NCBI GenBank assembly: GCA_934148995.1
Contig: CAKPDM010000005.1
Coordinates: 1-64,000 of the forward strand
Reading direction: 5' to 3'
DNA: 64,000 nt
Source of the DNA: an uncultured Bacilli bacterium
Lineage (GTDB): Bacteria > Bacillota_I > Bacilli_A > RF39 > UBA660
Below, piece after piece: positions 43,510 to 52,724 of the stretch. The position numbers were made by a program, and so were the translations under genes. Each line of letters starts with the position of its first letter. The first letter of the stretch is position 1. Under the pieces are notes generated by a model. The model made no database searches. It had not been told where the DNA came from and saw nothing but the letters and a program-made list of their open reading frames with translations.

Positions 43510-45384
43510 TTAGCTAACAGCAATCACGTATGGATTTAAGGAAGTTCCATCTCCCTTAGTTATCTGTGTATCTGCTTTCAGATTGATAACTGGACGAGTC
43601 CCGAAGGAAGACTCCACGCGGTCCCAAAGACCCAAACTGCCCGAAGGATACACGTACCAAACGCTCGCACGAGAGTTGTTAGAGTTGAATGGAGACGGAG
43701 ACAGCGTCCAGGTGTATTGTCCATTATATAGATAATAATTACTATTTGCTACACCTACAACGCCTCCGGCCATTGAAGCTTCATCTGCTGTGATCAATGA
43801 TACCGGATAATCTAATTTTGCACTTTCATTTGTAAGTGTAAATTTATCACTATCTTGTGCACATTTTAAGCTTGGCGCTCTTCTTGATGCTAAACGACCA
43901 TATGCTCCATAAGTTGTTGTTGGAGCTGTTAAATATCCTGAGCCTGAGTTTATACTTCTATCATTACAAAATGTTGTATCTGCTAAATATGAAGTATAGG
44001 CTGTCATGTTATTTTTATACCAGGTATCTAGAGTCGTCTTTATTGATGAGTTTGTTGTGTTTGTTACTGCATCTGCATAACTATCACTACTATATGATAT
44101 TGGCTGTACTATCATTGTTGTTTCATTTGAGTAACCCGTTACTTTATAAACTACATTACAGCTTGTGTTTAAGCAACTATATAAATTATTTTTTACTATT
44201 TCATCATGATTATCTTTCCAGGTTAGTTGCTTGATATCTCCGGTTAAAGTAAATTTCTTTGTTGATTCATCAAAACTATATCCTGTTCCAAAGTTATATT
44301 TTTGTGTATTGGTAAACCAGTTATATACTGTTGTTCCATTACTTTCATGTAATGAGAATTTTTCATTATACTTATAACCTACATAAGTTGGATCCCAATA
44401 TTTATTATTATATTGTGACTTTCCAATTGTTACTGCTGTTCCTGTATCTGATGTATTTTTTCCTGAATAGATCAAACGAATACTTCCATCTCCATTACGA
44501 CGGATAATTCTCCACATAAATCCAGCAAATGATACATAATTGTTTCTTACTGCTCCACGATAATAATAACTTTCTCCATCATCGTCTGCTGCCATATATA
44601 GTCCATCTGTTTCCGTATCATTGGGGGCTATTTTACTAAAATCAGGTGTTCCTTTAGCTTTTATTGCTGTTTTAGCAATATCAGTACTCGCTTCATGATT
44701 ATTCATAACGAGCATACAATCTGATAGCTTTGTAAAACCATTATCTTTACAATAAGTATCTTCTGCTTGAGCTACAGTGTCACTTGTTTGACCATAAACA
44801 TTTACTTTTACTTTGTAAATTAGTCCTCCATTATCATTTTGAGGATTGTAACTTTCATCTACCCATAATCTTAATCTATATTTTACTTCTGTTGTTCCTT
44901 GTTGATTTAAGTTTCCAGTATATAGACTCATCATATCAGCAGGGCGGCCTGTATACCCATTACCTGATGTTTCTTCATAATAGGTACGAGGTGCCATTAC
45001 CTCTGTTTCTTTTCCGTTTGCATCTACTGTTGTCAAATAATATCTGATGTTACTTCCGCTAAAAGTATTTCCACTCTCTTCTTTGGCTGCTATTTCATAG
45101 TTGATATCTGTATTTCCTGCAATTGATGATTTAACTGTAAAATCAAAATATTCTCCAGTATTTAGCCTTTTCTTTCCTGTTGCATCTGTTGTAGGAAGGG
45201 CATTGTTCATAGAAATAACATTGGTACTTTCTACATATTCCATAGTTATTGTACCGGTTGTGATTGTATTTAACTTTTGACCAGTTCCCACGTAGTTAAA
45301 TGCTGCATAACTGATACCTACTACTGTAATTAATAAAACTAGAACAAACATGATCATTAAAAGTTCTTTTCTTCGTTTTTTCAT
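43510..45384 (-). CDS. DGR-target-like surface protein (second gene of locus 2)
   Basis: 624 residues from ATG at 45384, chosen for AGGAGGGAAC. A basic N-terminus and one helix (LLMIMFVLVLLITVVGISYA) anchor the protein. A TasA/camelysin-like beta region follows (NTITTGTITMEYVESTNVIS to KVKVNVYGQTSDT), then a family block with DCMLVMNNHE, YYYRGAVRNNYVSFAGFMWR and NGDGSIRLIYSGK. The C-terminal lectin-like segment runs from WTLSPS to RPVINLK. Codons 559-601 form the GC-rich variable segment at 43583-43710. It is translated right after the 45.4-47.3 kb paralogue; the 5' halves of the two are nearly identical in DNA. Probably cell-surface exposed; ligand unknown. Confidence 0.85.
   Translation of the reverse strand: MKKRRKELLMIMFVLVLLITVVGISYAAFNYVGTGQKLNTITTGTITMEYVESTNVISMNNALPTTDATGKKRLNTGEYFDFTVKSSIAGNTDINYEIAAKEESGNTFSGSNIRYYLTTVDANGKETEVMAPRTYYEETSGNGYTGRPADMMSLYTGNLNQQGTTEVKYRLRLWVDESYNPQNDNGGLIYKVKVNVYGQTSDTVAQAEDTYCKDNGFTKLSDCMLVMNNHEASTDIAKTAIKAKGTPDFSKIAPNDTETDGLYMAADDDGESYYYRGAVRNNYVSFAGFMWRIIRRNGDGSIRLIYSGKNTSDTGTAVTIGKSQYNNKYWDPTYVGYKYNEKFSLHESNGTTVYNWFTNTQKYNFGTGYSFDESTKKFTLTGDIKQLTWKDNHDEIVKNNLYSCLNTSCNVVYKVTGYSNETTMIVQPISYSSDSYADAVTNTTNSSIKTTLDTWYKNNMTAYTSYLADTTFCNDRSINSGSGYLTAPTTTYGAYGRLASRRAPSLKCAQDSDKFTLTNESAKLDYPVSLITADEASMAGGVVGVANSNYYLYNGQYTWTLSPSPFNSNNSRASVWYVYPSGSLGLWDRVESSFGTRPVINLKADTQITKGDGTSLNPYVIAVS
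43583..43710 (-). other. DGR variable-repeat-like segment VR1
   Basis: 128 bp, about half GC in an AT-rich gene. Shares exactly TGGACGCTGTCTCCGTCT, CCTTCGGGC and CGTCCAGTTATCAA with VR2 and VR3, while at least 15 codons between them differ. Variable residues here are P, N, N, R, S, Y, Y, S, G, L, D, R, E, S, F, T. Confidence 0.75.
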
Positions 45385-45404
45385 AAAATGTTCCCTCCTT
45401 TCTA

Positions 45405-47270
45405 TCATTTAACAACATATGGATTTAAGGAAGTTCCATCTCCCTTAGTTATCTGTGCATCTGCTTTTAGATTGATAACTGGACGGGCCCCGAAGGAACT
45501 CGCGACGCTATACCAGCTAAGAATGCCCGAAGGATTCACACTCCAAACGCTCGCATGAGAGTTGTAAGAAAGGAAGCGAGACGGAGACAGCGTCCAGGTG
45601 TATTGTCCATTATATAGATAATAATTACTATTTGCTATTTCATAAACTCCTCCGGCCATAGACACTTCATCTGCTGTAATTAATGATACTGGATAATCTA
45701 ATTTTGCATTTTCATTTGTAAGTGTAAATTTATCACTAGCTTGTGCACATTTTAAGCTTGGTGTTCTTCTATTGTATAGTCTGTTGAATGCTCCATAATA
45801 TGTTGTTGGTGTTGTTAAATAACCTGACCCACTAGTTACACTTCTATCATTACAGAAGGTTGCATCTGCTAAATATGAAGTATATGCTGTCATGTTATTT
45901 TTATACCAGGTATCTAGGGTCGTTTTTATTGGTGAATTAGTTGTGTTTGTTACTGCATCTGCATAACTGTCACTACTGTATGAGATTGGTTGTACTATCA
46001 TAACTGTTTCACTTGAATAACCTGTCACTTTATAAACTACATTACATGATGTATTTAAACAACTATATAAATTATTTTTTACTATTTCATCATGATTATC
46101 TTTCCAGGTTAGTTGCTTGATATCTCCGGTTAAAGTAAATTTCTTGGTTGATTCATCAAATGTATATCCGGTTCCAAAATTATATTTTTGCGTATTGGTA
46201 AACCAAGTATATCCTGTTGTTCCATTACTTTCATGTAATGAAAATTTTTCATTGTACTTATAACCAACATAAGTTGGATCCCAATATTTATTATTATATT
46301 GTGAATTTCCAATTGTTACTGCTGTTCCTGTATCTGATGTATTTTTTCCTGAATAGATCAAACGAATGCTTCCATCTCCATTTCGACGGATAATTCTCCA
46401 CATAAATCCAGCGAATGACACATAATTATTTCTTACTGCTCCACGATAATAATAACTAGTTCCATCATCATCGTCTGCTGCATATAATCCATCTGTTTCA
46501 CTACTATTGGGTGCAATTTTAGCAAAGTTTGGTGTTCCTTTTGCTACGATTGCTGCTCCAGCTGCATCCGTTGATGCTTCATGATTATTCATTACTAGCA
46601 TACAATCTGAAAGTTTTGTAAATCCGTTATCTTTACAATATGTATCTTCTGCTTGAGCTACAGTATCTGATGTTTGTCCATAAACGTTTACTTTTACTTT
46701 GTAAATTAGTCCTCCATTATCATTTTGAGGATTGTAACTTTCATCTACCCATAATCTTAATCTATATTTTACTTCTGTTGTTCCTTGTTGATTTAAGTTT
46801 CCAGTATATAGACTCATCATATCAGCAGGGCGGCCTGTATACCCATTACCTGATGTTTCTTCATAATAGGTACGAGGTGCCATTACCTCTGTTTCTTTTC
46901 CGTTTGCATCTACTGTTGTCAAATAATATCTGATGTTACTTCCGCTAAAAGTATTTCCACTCTCTTCTTTGGCTGCTATTTCATAGTTGATATCTGTATT
47001 TCCTGCAATTGATGATTTAACTGTAAAATCAAAATATTCTCCAGTATTTAGCCTTTTCTTTCCTGTTGCATCTGTTGTAGGAAGGGCATTATTCATAGAA
47101 ATAACATTGGTACTTTCTACATATTCCATAGTTATCGTACCAGTTGTGATTATATTTAACTTTTGACCAGTTCCCACATAGTTAAATGCTGCATAACTGA
47201 TACCTACTATTGCTATTAGTAAGACAAAAACTATTAATATTAAAATGAAATCCTTCTTTTTATTTTTCAT
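45405..47270 (-). CDS. DGR-target-like surface protein (first gene of locus 2)
   Basis: 621 residues from ATG at 47270. Same architecture as its neighbour: anchor helix LILIVFVLLIAIVGISYA, TasA-like region, SDCMLVMNNHE block and WRIIRRNGDGSIRLIY. The lectin-like end WTLSPSRFLSYNSHASVW continues to GARPVINLK at codons 559-600. It is first in the operon behind the leader-peptide attenuator at 47.3-47.5 kb. Its TGA stop is followed by the ribosome site of the second copy. Compared with VR1, the variable segment is one codon shorter. Confidence 0.85.
   Translation of the reverse strand: MKNKKKDFILILIVFVLLIAIVGISYAAFNYVGTGQKLNIITTGTITMEYVESTNVISMNNALPTTDATGKKRLNTGEYFDFTVKSSIAGNTDINYEIAAKEESGNTFSGSNIRYYLTTVDANGKETEVMAPRTYYEETSGNGYTGRPADMMSLYTGNLNQQGTTEVKYRLRLWVDESYNPQNDNGGLIYKVKVNVYGQTSDTVAQAEDTYCKDNGFTKLSDCMLVMNNHEASTDAAGAAIVAKGTPNFAKIAPNSSETDGLYAADDDDGTSYYYRGAVRNNYVSFAGFMWRIIRRNGDGSIRLIYSGKNTSDTGTAVTIGNSQYNNKYWDPTYVGYKYNEKFSLHESNGTTGYTWFTNTQKYNFGTGYTFDESTKKFTLTGDIKQLTWKDNHDEIVKNNLYSCLNTSCNVVYKVTGYSSETVMIVQPISYSSDSYADAVTNTTNSPIKTTLDTWYKNNMTAYTSYLADATFCNDRSVTSGSGYLTTPTTYYGAFNRLYNRRTPSLKCAQASDKFTLTNENAKLDYPVSLITADEVSMAGGVYEIANSNYYLYNGQYTWTLSPSRFLSYNSHASVWSVNPSGILSWYSVASSFGARPVINLKADAQITKGDGTSLNPYVVK
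45472..45596 (-). other. DGR variable-repeat-like segment VR2
   Basis: 125 bp. Shares the constant blocks of VR1 and VR3 to the base but differs at most of the scattered variable codons, including a one-codon deletion before TGG (Trp 29 of the segment). Confidence 0.75.
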
Positions 47271-47303
47271 GATCAAAACCTACACTTTCTATTTTAGTAT
47301 TTA

Positions 47304-47344
47304 ACAAAAAAGATAGATTTATACCTTTTTGATATTAATCTATC
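47304..47344 (-). terminator. Attenuator terminator of surface locus 2
   Basis: GATAGATT pairs with AATCTATC, followed by TTTTTT, 36 bases before the surface gene. The leader stop TGA (47343-47345) begins the 5' arm. Confidence 0.8.
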
Positions 47345-47417
47345 ATTGAAAAAAGAAAGTAGGTTTACTACTTCTTGAATCAGAATTTAATTGCTGACAG
47401 TTTTTTACTACTACCAC
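47343..47417 (-). CDS. Leader peptide of surface locus 2 (24 residues)
   Basis: GTG at 47417 after GGAAGGTAGGAG. The peptide begins MVVVKNCQQLNSD and continues SRSSKPTFFFQ, clearly related to the leader at 18.3 kb. A perfect 7-bp hairpin GACAGTT/AACTGTC encloses the start codon. In the 18.3 kb leader the same hairpin has a C-G pair where this one has T-A, a compensatory change. The stop lies at the terminator stem. Confidence 0.55.
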   Translation of the reverse strand: MVVVKNCQQLNSDSRSSKPTFFFQ

Positions 47418-47468
47418 AACTGTCTCCTACCTTCCTTATTATCAAATATCAGTATTCTTGACATTTTA

Positions 47469-47497
47469 ATGATATCATAATTTTTAACATTTAACAA
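47469..47497 (-). promoter_or_regulatory. Promoter of surface locus 2
   Basis: TTGTTA (47492-47497), 17-base spacer, TATCAT (47469-47474), in the same sequence context as loci 1 and 3. Confidence 0.75.
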
Positions 47498-47501
47498 TAA
47501 G

Positions 47502-47527
47502 AAAAAGAGTACGATTTTCACATACTC
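47502..47527 (-). terminator. Intrinsic terminator after pheT
   Basis: GAGTATG pairs with CGTACTC, followed by TTTTTCTT. Confidence 0.75.
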
Positions 47528-47535
47528 ATCATTTA

Positions 47536-49905
47536 TTAATTATCTCTAATCTCACAGTTGAATTCTTTTGTAACTTTTTCTATCATCTGATAGAAGTCAT
47601 TCATTACTTCTTCATCTGTTAGAGTTTTTGTCTCATCAAGGTAAGTTAATTTAAAAGCAATTGATTTTTTATCACTAGCAATATTAGCTCCAAGGTAAAC
47701 ATCAAATACACTTATACCTTTTAATAGTCTAGATGATGACTTCTTTATCATCTTTTCTATTTCACTAGCACTGATATTTCTATCGATTAAGAATGCAACA
47801 TCTTTTTGAATACTAGGATACTTAGCTGGTTCCTTAAATTTAATCGGCTTTACTTTACGCATTAACTTATTTAAGGAAAGTTCAAAAACATAAACTTCGT
47901 CTTTTAGAGTATTCGGATGAATCCTACCTATGATACCTAACATTTCTCCATCTAGTAAAATACTAGCAGAAACACCTGGATGAAGATTAGGAAGTTTAGT
48001 TGGAACGAAAGTATAACGGTTAGTAAAACCTAGTGAGTTAAGAATATCTTCTACTATTCCTTTTACCACATAAAAATCACATTTTATATTACCATTCCAA
48101 GATGATTTAACAATATTACCTTTTAATAAACCAGCAATCTTAGATTCTTCTTGATAGTTTTTATCATAAGTTTTACTTATTTCATATAAGAAGATATCTT
48201 CTACTTTTCTTGCTTTATTATAACTATAAACATTTATTAAAGAAGGTATAATAGTTGTTCTCACAACTGACTTATCAACACTCATTGGGTTAGGAAGAAC
48301 TACTTTTTCTTTTTGTTCATAATCAAACAAGTCAGCCATACTAGGTGACACTAAAGTATAAGTCTTAGTTTCTGTTAGACCTAACATTCTAAGTCTTTTG
48401 GAAATAAACTTACGATATTTAATATCTCCTTTATATTCACCTTTCTTGATTGATACAACTGGTAAAGTAGAAGTCAAGTTATGATAACCATAAAGTCTTA
48501 CGATTTCTTCTGCTATATCATTGACATTAGGTTCAATGTCAAGTCTTCTATTAGGGATAGTTACTGTAAAGACTTCATCTTTTAAAGTATAAGTAAAACC
48601 TAATCTATCCATTTCTTTTTCCATATCAGTTTCAGCTATTTCAATACCTAACAGATTATTAACTTCTTTAGCTTTAAAAGTTACTACCTTTTTAGTTTTA
48701 TCAACATTATCATATTTAACAATACCAGCTAAAATGGTTGCATTAGCATATTTTTCTAATAAATGACAAGCTCTTTTAATAGCCATTTCGGTATATTCAT
48801 AGTTTAGTCCTTTACCATATCTAATAGAAGCTTCACTACGAAGATTTAATCTAGCAGCAGTATTTCTGATACTAACAGCATCAAAGATAGCACTCTCGAT
48901 TAAGATTGTTTTTGTATTCTCAGTAACTTCCGTATCAACTCCCCCCATAACACCAGCGATACATTTAGGGGTTGTTCCATCAGTTATTACAATATCGTTA
49001 TTAGTTAGTACTCGTTCTTTATTATCAAGTGTAGTAATCTCTTCATTATTGACAGCATCTCTTACTAAAACTTTAGAACCTAAGGAATCATAATCAAAGA
49101 AATGAAGTGGTTGACCAAATTCTAACATTACATAATTAGAAATATCAACTACATTGTTAATAGGACGCATTCCTGCTGATATTAATCTTTTCTTAATAAA
49201 TTCAGGAGATTCTTTTATCTCAATATCTTTAACCATTTTAGCAAGGTAATAACTACATTTTGAGGTTGCTACTTCTAGATCGAAATGATTTTCAACGTTA
49301 TCATTTATTTCTTTAAAGCTTATATCTGGTAGAGTTACTTTTCTATTTAAGATAGAACCTAAAGCATAGGCAAAACCAATATGGTAGTAACAATCATTAT
49401 TACGATGCTTATGAATATCAAGTTCAAGAACAGTTGATTCTAAATCTAAAGCTTTTAAAGCATCTTCTCCTACTTTTAAGTTACTTGCTCCTTCATAAAT
49501 ACCTTTACTATAAGTAGCATCATTCTTTTCTTCAAGACCTAACTCATATAAGGCACAAAGCATTCCATTTGATTCTACTCCTCTGATTTTACTCTTTTTT
49601 ATTTCAAAGTCACCAGGTAAGATAGCTCCTGGTAAAGCTACTATTGCTTTTAAACCAACTCTTACATTAGGAGCACCACATACTATTTGTAATACTTCAC
49701 TTCCAATATCCACTTTACATATATGTAAGTGATCACTATCTGGATGATTAGTACATTCTACTACTTCTCCGATTACTAAGTTATCTATATGATTAGTAAT
49801 TACTTTTTCAACATTAATATCACTTTCTGTTACTTTCTCAGCTAATTCTTTAGGTGTTAAATCAGAAATATCAATATAATCACTTACCCATTCTAAATTA
49901 ATCAT
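47536..49905 (-). CDS. pheT: Phenylalanine--tRNA ligase beta subunit
   Basis: About 789 residues from ATG at 49905, overlapping the pheS stop by 8 bases. The N-terminal tRNA-binding (EMAP-like) domain has VVECTNHPDSDHLHICKVD, the B3/B4 editing region contains GQPLHFFDYD, and B5 and the catalytic-like core follow. The C-terminal anticodon-binding (FDX-ACB) domain has YPSIQKDVAFLIDR and SVFDVYLG. With PheS it forms the heterotetramer that charges tRNA-Phe and hydrolyses mischarged Tyr. Confidence 0.96.
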   Translation of the reverse strand: MINLEWVSDYIDISDLTPKELAEKVTESDINVEKVITNHIDNLVIGEVVECTNHPDSDHLHICKVDIGSEVLQIVCGAPNVRVGLKAIVALPGAILPGDFEIKKSKIRGVESNGMLCALYELGLEEKNDATYSKGIYEGASNLKVGEDALKALDLESTVLELDIHKHRNNDCYYHIGFAYALGSILNRKVTLPDISFKEINDNVENHFDLEVATSKCSYYLAKMVKDIEIKESPEFIKKRLISAGMRPINNVVDISNYVMLEFGQPLHFFDYDSLGSKVLVRDAVNNEEITTLDNKERVLTNNDIVITDGTTPKCIAGVMGGVDTEVTENTKTILIESAIFDAVSIRNTAARLNLRSEASIRYGKGLNYEYTEMAIKRACHLLEKYANATILAGIVKYDNVDKTKKVVTFKAKEVNNLLGIEIAETDMEKEMDRLGFTYTLKDEVFTVTIPNRRLDIEPNVNDIAEEIVRLYGYHNLTSTLPVVSIKKGEYKGDIKYRKFISKRLRMLGLTETKTYTLVSPSMADLFDYEQKEKVVLPNPMSVDKSVVRTTIIPSLINVYSYNKARKVEDIFLYEISKTYDKNYQEESKIAGLLKGNIVKSSWNGNIKCDFYVVKGIVEDILNSLGFTNRYTFVPTKLPNLHPGVSASILLDGEMLGIIGRIHPNTLKDEVYVFELSLNKLMRKVKPIKFKEPAKYPSIQKDVAFLIDRNISASEIEKMIKKSSSRLLKGISVFDVYLGANIASDKKSIAFKLTYLDETKTLTDEEVMNDFYQMIEKVTKEFNCEIRDN

Positions 49906-50944
49906 TATTATCTTCCTTTCTATCAAATGTTTTACTACTTCTTAAATCTGTCATATAAAAAGTTCTAATATCAGTAATACCATACTTTAACATAGCAAGT
50001 CGCTCTGCTCCAAAGCCAAAGGCAAAACCAGACCAAACAGCTGGGTCATAACCACAGTTTCTTAAGACATTAGGATGAACCATCCCTGCTCCAGCAACTG
50101 TTATATAACCACTATTTTTACAAATAGCACAACCCTTTCCTTTACAATTAAAACAACTAATATCTAATTCTACTGATGGTTCAGTAAATTGATAGTAACT
50201 AGGTTTTAATCTTACTTCCGTATCATTACCGAAAAGTCTTTTAGCAACAAGAGAGAAGGTTCCTTTAAGGTCAGTTAAATGAATATTTTTATCTACTAAC
50301 AAACCTTCTATTTGCATAAATTGATGAGAGTGAGTTGCATCATCATCATCTCGTCGATAAGTCTTACCAGGGCATATCATTCTAACTGGTTTTTCTCCCT
50401 TTGCTTCTAACATTGTTCTAATTTGAACAGGAGATGTTTGACTACGAAGTAAGATTTCATTATCTTTTAAGTAGAATGTATCTTGAGCATCTCTTGCTGG
50501 ATGACCTTTTGGAATATTTAAAAGTTCGAAGTTATATTTATCTTCTTCTATTTCTGGTCCATCAACTACATCATATCCCATAGATATGAATAATTCTTCT
50601 AAGTCTTCTACTAGTTTCTCTAAGATATTAGGACTTCCTATTTCAATATGGGTAGCAGGAAGCGTTACATCAATTCTTTCATTAGCTAATTTTTCATTAA
50701 GAATAGCTTCTTCAAAGATTTGCTTCTTCTCTTCATATAAAGAGTTAAATGTTGTCTTTAATTCATTCATCTTGCGACCAAATTCTTTTTTATCTTCATT
50801 CGGTATTCCTTTGATTTTACTACTTAACTCTGTAACAATTCCTTTCTTTCCTAAGTATTTTACTTTTAAATCATTAAGACTTTTAATGTCTTTAGATTCA
50901 TTTAATTCTTCTTCAATTTGTTTTTTTATTTCTTCTAAGTTCAC
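49898..50944 (-). CDS. pheS: Phenylalanine--tRNA ligase alpha subunit
   Basis: A 348-residue class II synthetase catalytic subunit. The N-terminal coiled coil is followed by DTFYLKDNEILLRSQTSPVQ (motif 2 region), RRDDDDATHSHQFMQIEGL, and motif 3 in FAFGFGAERLAMLKYGI. A Cys-rich insert CFNCKGKGCAICKNSGY is present and is a known zinc-binding-like variation in some PheS. Follows the HAD gene by 1 base under the Phe T-box. Confidence 0.96.
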   Translation of the reverse strand: MNLEEIKKQIEEELNESKDIKSLNDLKVKYLGKKGIVTELSSKIKGIPNEDKKEFGRKMNELKTTFNSLYEEKKQIFEEAILNEKLANERIDVTLPATHIEIGSPNILEKLVEDLEELFISMGYDVVDGPEIEEDKYNFELLNIPKGHPARDAQDTFYLKDNEILLRSQTSPVQIRTMLEAKGEKPVRMICPGKTYRRDDDDATHSHQFMQIEGLLVDKNIHLTDLKGTFSLVAKRLFGNDTEVRLKPSYYQFTEPSVELDISCFNCKGKGCAICKNSGYITVAGAGMVHPNVLRNCGYDPAVWSGFAFGFGAERLAMLKYGITDIRTFYMTDLRSSKTFDRKEDNND

Positions 50945-50945
50945 T

Positions 50946-51572
50946 TTAATATATCTCCTTTATTTTTCTTAATGTCTTAATTTTATTTTTATCATCATTT
51001 TTATCTAATGGGTCATAATGATAAGAAGTTATCCCAATACTTCTTGGTACTAAAACATCATTTATAATATTATCACCTATCATAACTGTTTCATTAGGAT
51101 TTACATCTTTAATTATTTTCTTATACCCAATAGCGTTAGGTTTAATAGCAAAATCTCCCCCATATATTTCACTAAAATACTCTAATAGATTAGCATTTCT
51201 TAATCTTTCTTTTTGAACATCTTTAAACCAATTAGTATAAAGAATATTTTGATAACCTTTACTTTGTAAATAGGAAAGCACTTCTTCTGCTCCATCATGT
51301 ATTACATCAGAAATATTTTTATTATGTTCATTCCAATATTCAATTAGCTTTTCATCTATCTTAATCCCACTTCTAAGTGTTAGAAATTCACTTAATAACT
51401 TTATGTCATATTTAAAAAACGTTCTTTCATATTCCATTAAATATTTAACTTTATTTTTAATAAATCCCTCTACTTTTTCATCAAGTATTTGTTCTTTAAA
51501 AAAGTCATCTTCTCTTCTAAAATCTGCACTTAAAAGCGTTTCATCTAAATCCCAAATAATTTTTTTTATCAT
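50946..51572 (-). CDS. HAD family hydrolase
   Basis: A 208-residue haloacid-dehalogenase-fold phosphatase: motif I WDLDETLLS (DxDxT), motif II ILYTNWF, Lys near FAIKPNA, and motif IV VMIGDNIINDV. The cap is helical (residues 20-85). Substrate unknown. It is the first gene behind the Phe T-box and lies 1 base before pheS, so its expression follows phenylalanine tRNA charging, an unusual linkage. Confidence 0.85.
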   Translation of the reverse strand: MIKKIIWDLDETLLSADFRREDDFFKEQILDEKVEGFIKNKVKYLMEYERTFFKYDIKLLSEFLTLRSGIKIDEKLIEYWNEHNKNISDVIHDGAEEVLSYLQSKGYQNILYTNWFKDVQKERLRNANLLEYFSEIYGGDFAIKPNAIGYKKIIKDVNPNETVMIGDNIINDVLVPRSIGITSYHYDPLDKNDDKNKIKTLRKIKEIY

Positions 51573-51592
51573 TATATTTCCCCCTAAACAAA

Positions 51593-51800
51593 ATAAAAAC
51601 TATAACATAAGGACGAAAAAGTTCCGTGGTACCACCTTATTTTATAGTTTTCTATACACTCAAATTCTCTTAACGCGAGTAAACGCTCAAAGTTTTGCTT
51701 TAAGTCTCAAAGGATGAATTCAAAGGATAAAAGGATTATTTTCACCAAACATAATCTCTCTACACTTCTATTTTTCTTCTACTACTTCCTTCTCACTGAT
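51593..51800 (-). promoter_or_regulatory. T-box leader, phenylalanine
   Basis: Stem I AGAGAGATTATGTTTGGTGAAA, a TTC specifier candidate at 51716-51718 followed by A, and the T-box core AAGGTGGTACCACGG (about 51633-51647). The terminator stem ACTATAA/TTATAGT is followed by Ts. Controls the HAD-pheS-pheT operon in response to uncharged tRNA-Phe. Confidence 0.9.
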
Positions 51801-51812
51801 TTAATGTTTATT

Positions 51813-51841
51813 ATTCTAACATAAATTTATTATATTGTCAT
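51813..51841 (-). promoter_or_regulatory. Promoter of the Phe T-box operon
   Basis: ATGACA (51836-51841, within the last codons of frr), 17-base spacer, TAGAAT (51813-51818). Confidence 0.6.
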
Positions 51842-52375
51842 TAATTCTTGTTCTTTTTCCTTCAATATTCTTTCGATATCCTTATTATATTCACTAACTA
51901 AATCTTGAATATCGTTTTTTAAGCCTTTTTCTTCATCTTCTGCTAAGTCTTCTTTTTCAATTTTATCATTAGCATCACGACGAATATTTCTAATAGCAAC
52001 TTTTGCTTCTTCTGCTAAAGCTTTTACTTGTTTTACTAGTTCTTTTCTTCTCTCTTCAGTAAGAGCTGGCACTACTATTCTAATAGTTTCGCCATCGTTA
52101 CTTGGGTTATAACCTAAGTTAGCGGCTATAATAGCCTTTTCCATTTCTTTTAGGCAACTTTTATCAAATGGTTTAATTAATAATTGGTTCCCCTCTGGTA
52201 CAGAGATAGTTCCTAGTTGCTTTAGTTGAGTCATTTGTCCATAATATTCAACCATTACTCCATCTAAACTAGAAGGGTTAGCTCTTCCGGCTCTTACTGC
52301 TCCAAACTTCTTCTCTAAGTTATTTACAGTTGCTTTCATCTTTTCTACTGCATTATCTATTTCTTGATTCATCAT
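51830..52375 (-). CDS. frr: Ribosome recycling factor
   Basis: About 181 residues from MMNQEIDNAVEKM (ATG at 52375), the normal RRF size. The blocks GAVRAGRANPSSLDGVMVEYYG, TISVPEGNQLLIKPFD, NDGETIRIVVPALTEERRKELVK and RNIRRDAND are diagnostic. RRF splits post-termination ribosomes with EF-G. The usual neighbour pyrH is absent. The ribosome site is weak (AGTGGCAGAAA), and an inverted-repeat region lies upstream. Confidence 0.95.
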   Translation of the reverse strand: MMNQEIDNAVEKMKATVNNLEKKFGAVRAGRANPSSLDGVMVEYYGQMTQLKQLGTISVPEGNQLLIKPFDKSCLKEMEKAIIAANLGYNPSNDGETIRIVVPALTEERRKELVKQVKALAEEAKVAIRNIRRDANDKIEKEDLAEDEEKGLKNDIQDLVSEYNKDIERILKEKEQELMTI

Positions 52376-52412
52376 TTTTCTGCCACTAAAGACATATACA
52401 AAGTGCATATGC

Positions 52413-52468
52413 TAGATGAGTTACTTATAGGTTATCTAGTATTCACCTATAATGTAGACAATCATCTA
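52413..52468 (-). promoter_or_regulatory. Nested inverted repeats upstream of frr
   Basis: TAGATGA ... TTATAGGT ... ACCTATAA ... TCATCTA: an 8-bp inner and a 7-bp outer perfect inverted repeat. It could be a folded 5' leader or an operator. The rest of the 52.47-52.72 kb gap is AT-rich and holds nothing I can name. Confidence 0.45.
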
Positions 52469-52724
52469 ATTAGTTCTTCCTTTCTTAATTTTTTTTCACC
52501 GCTTTATCTCAACTAAAGTGTACTAATCATAATTTTTCATTATATTAGAAGTAATTATTATGATTTTAGTAACTTTAAGTCTAAATAATACTTTGGATTT
52601 TAAGTATCTTCTGAGTAAGTCTACTCACTTTTAGGAATGTTCTTAAGTATTTATAATTCCTCTCAATCACAATTTTACTATATTGTTTTTAAGAAATCAA
52701 TCTTTTTCCAACTAAAAACGTGGT

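Noticed and set aside
44784..47150. Long repeat as an insertion sequence
   Set aside because: The repeated DNA is coding sequence of two paralogous surface genes, without transposase or terminal inverted repeats.
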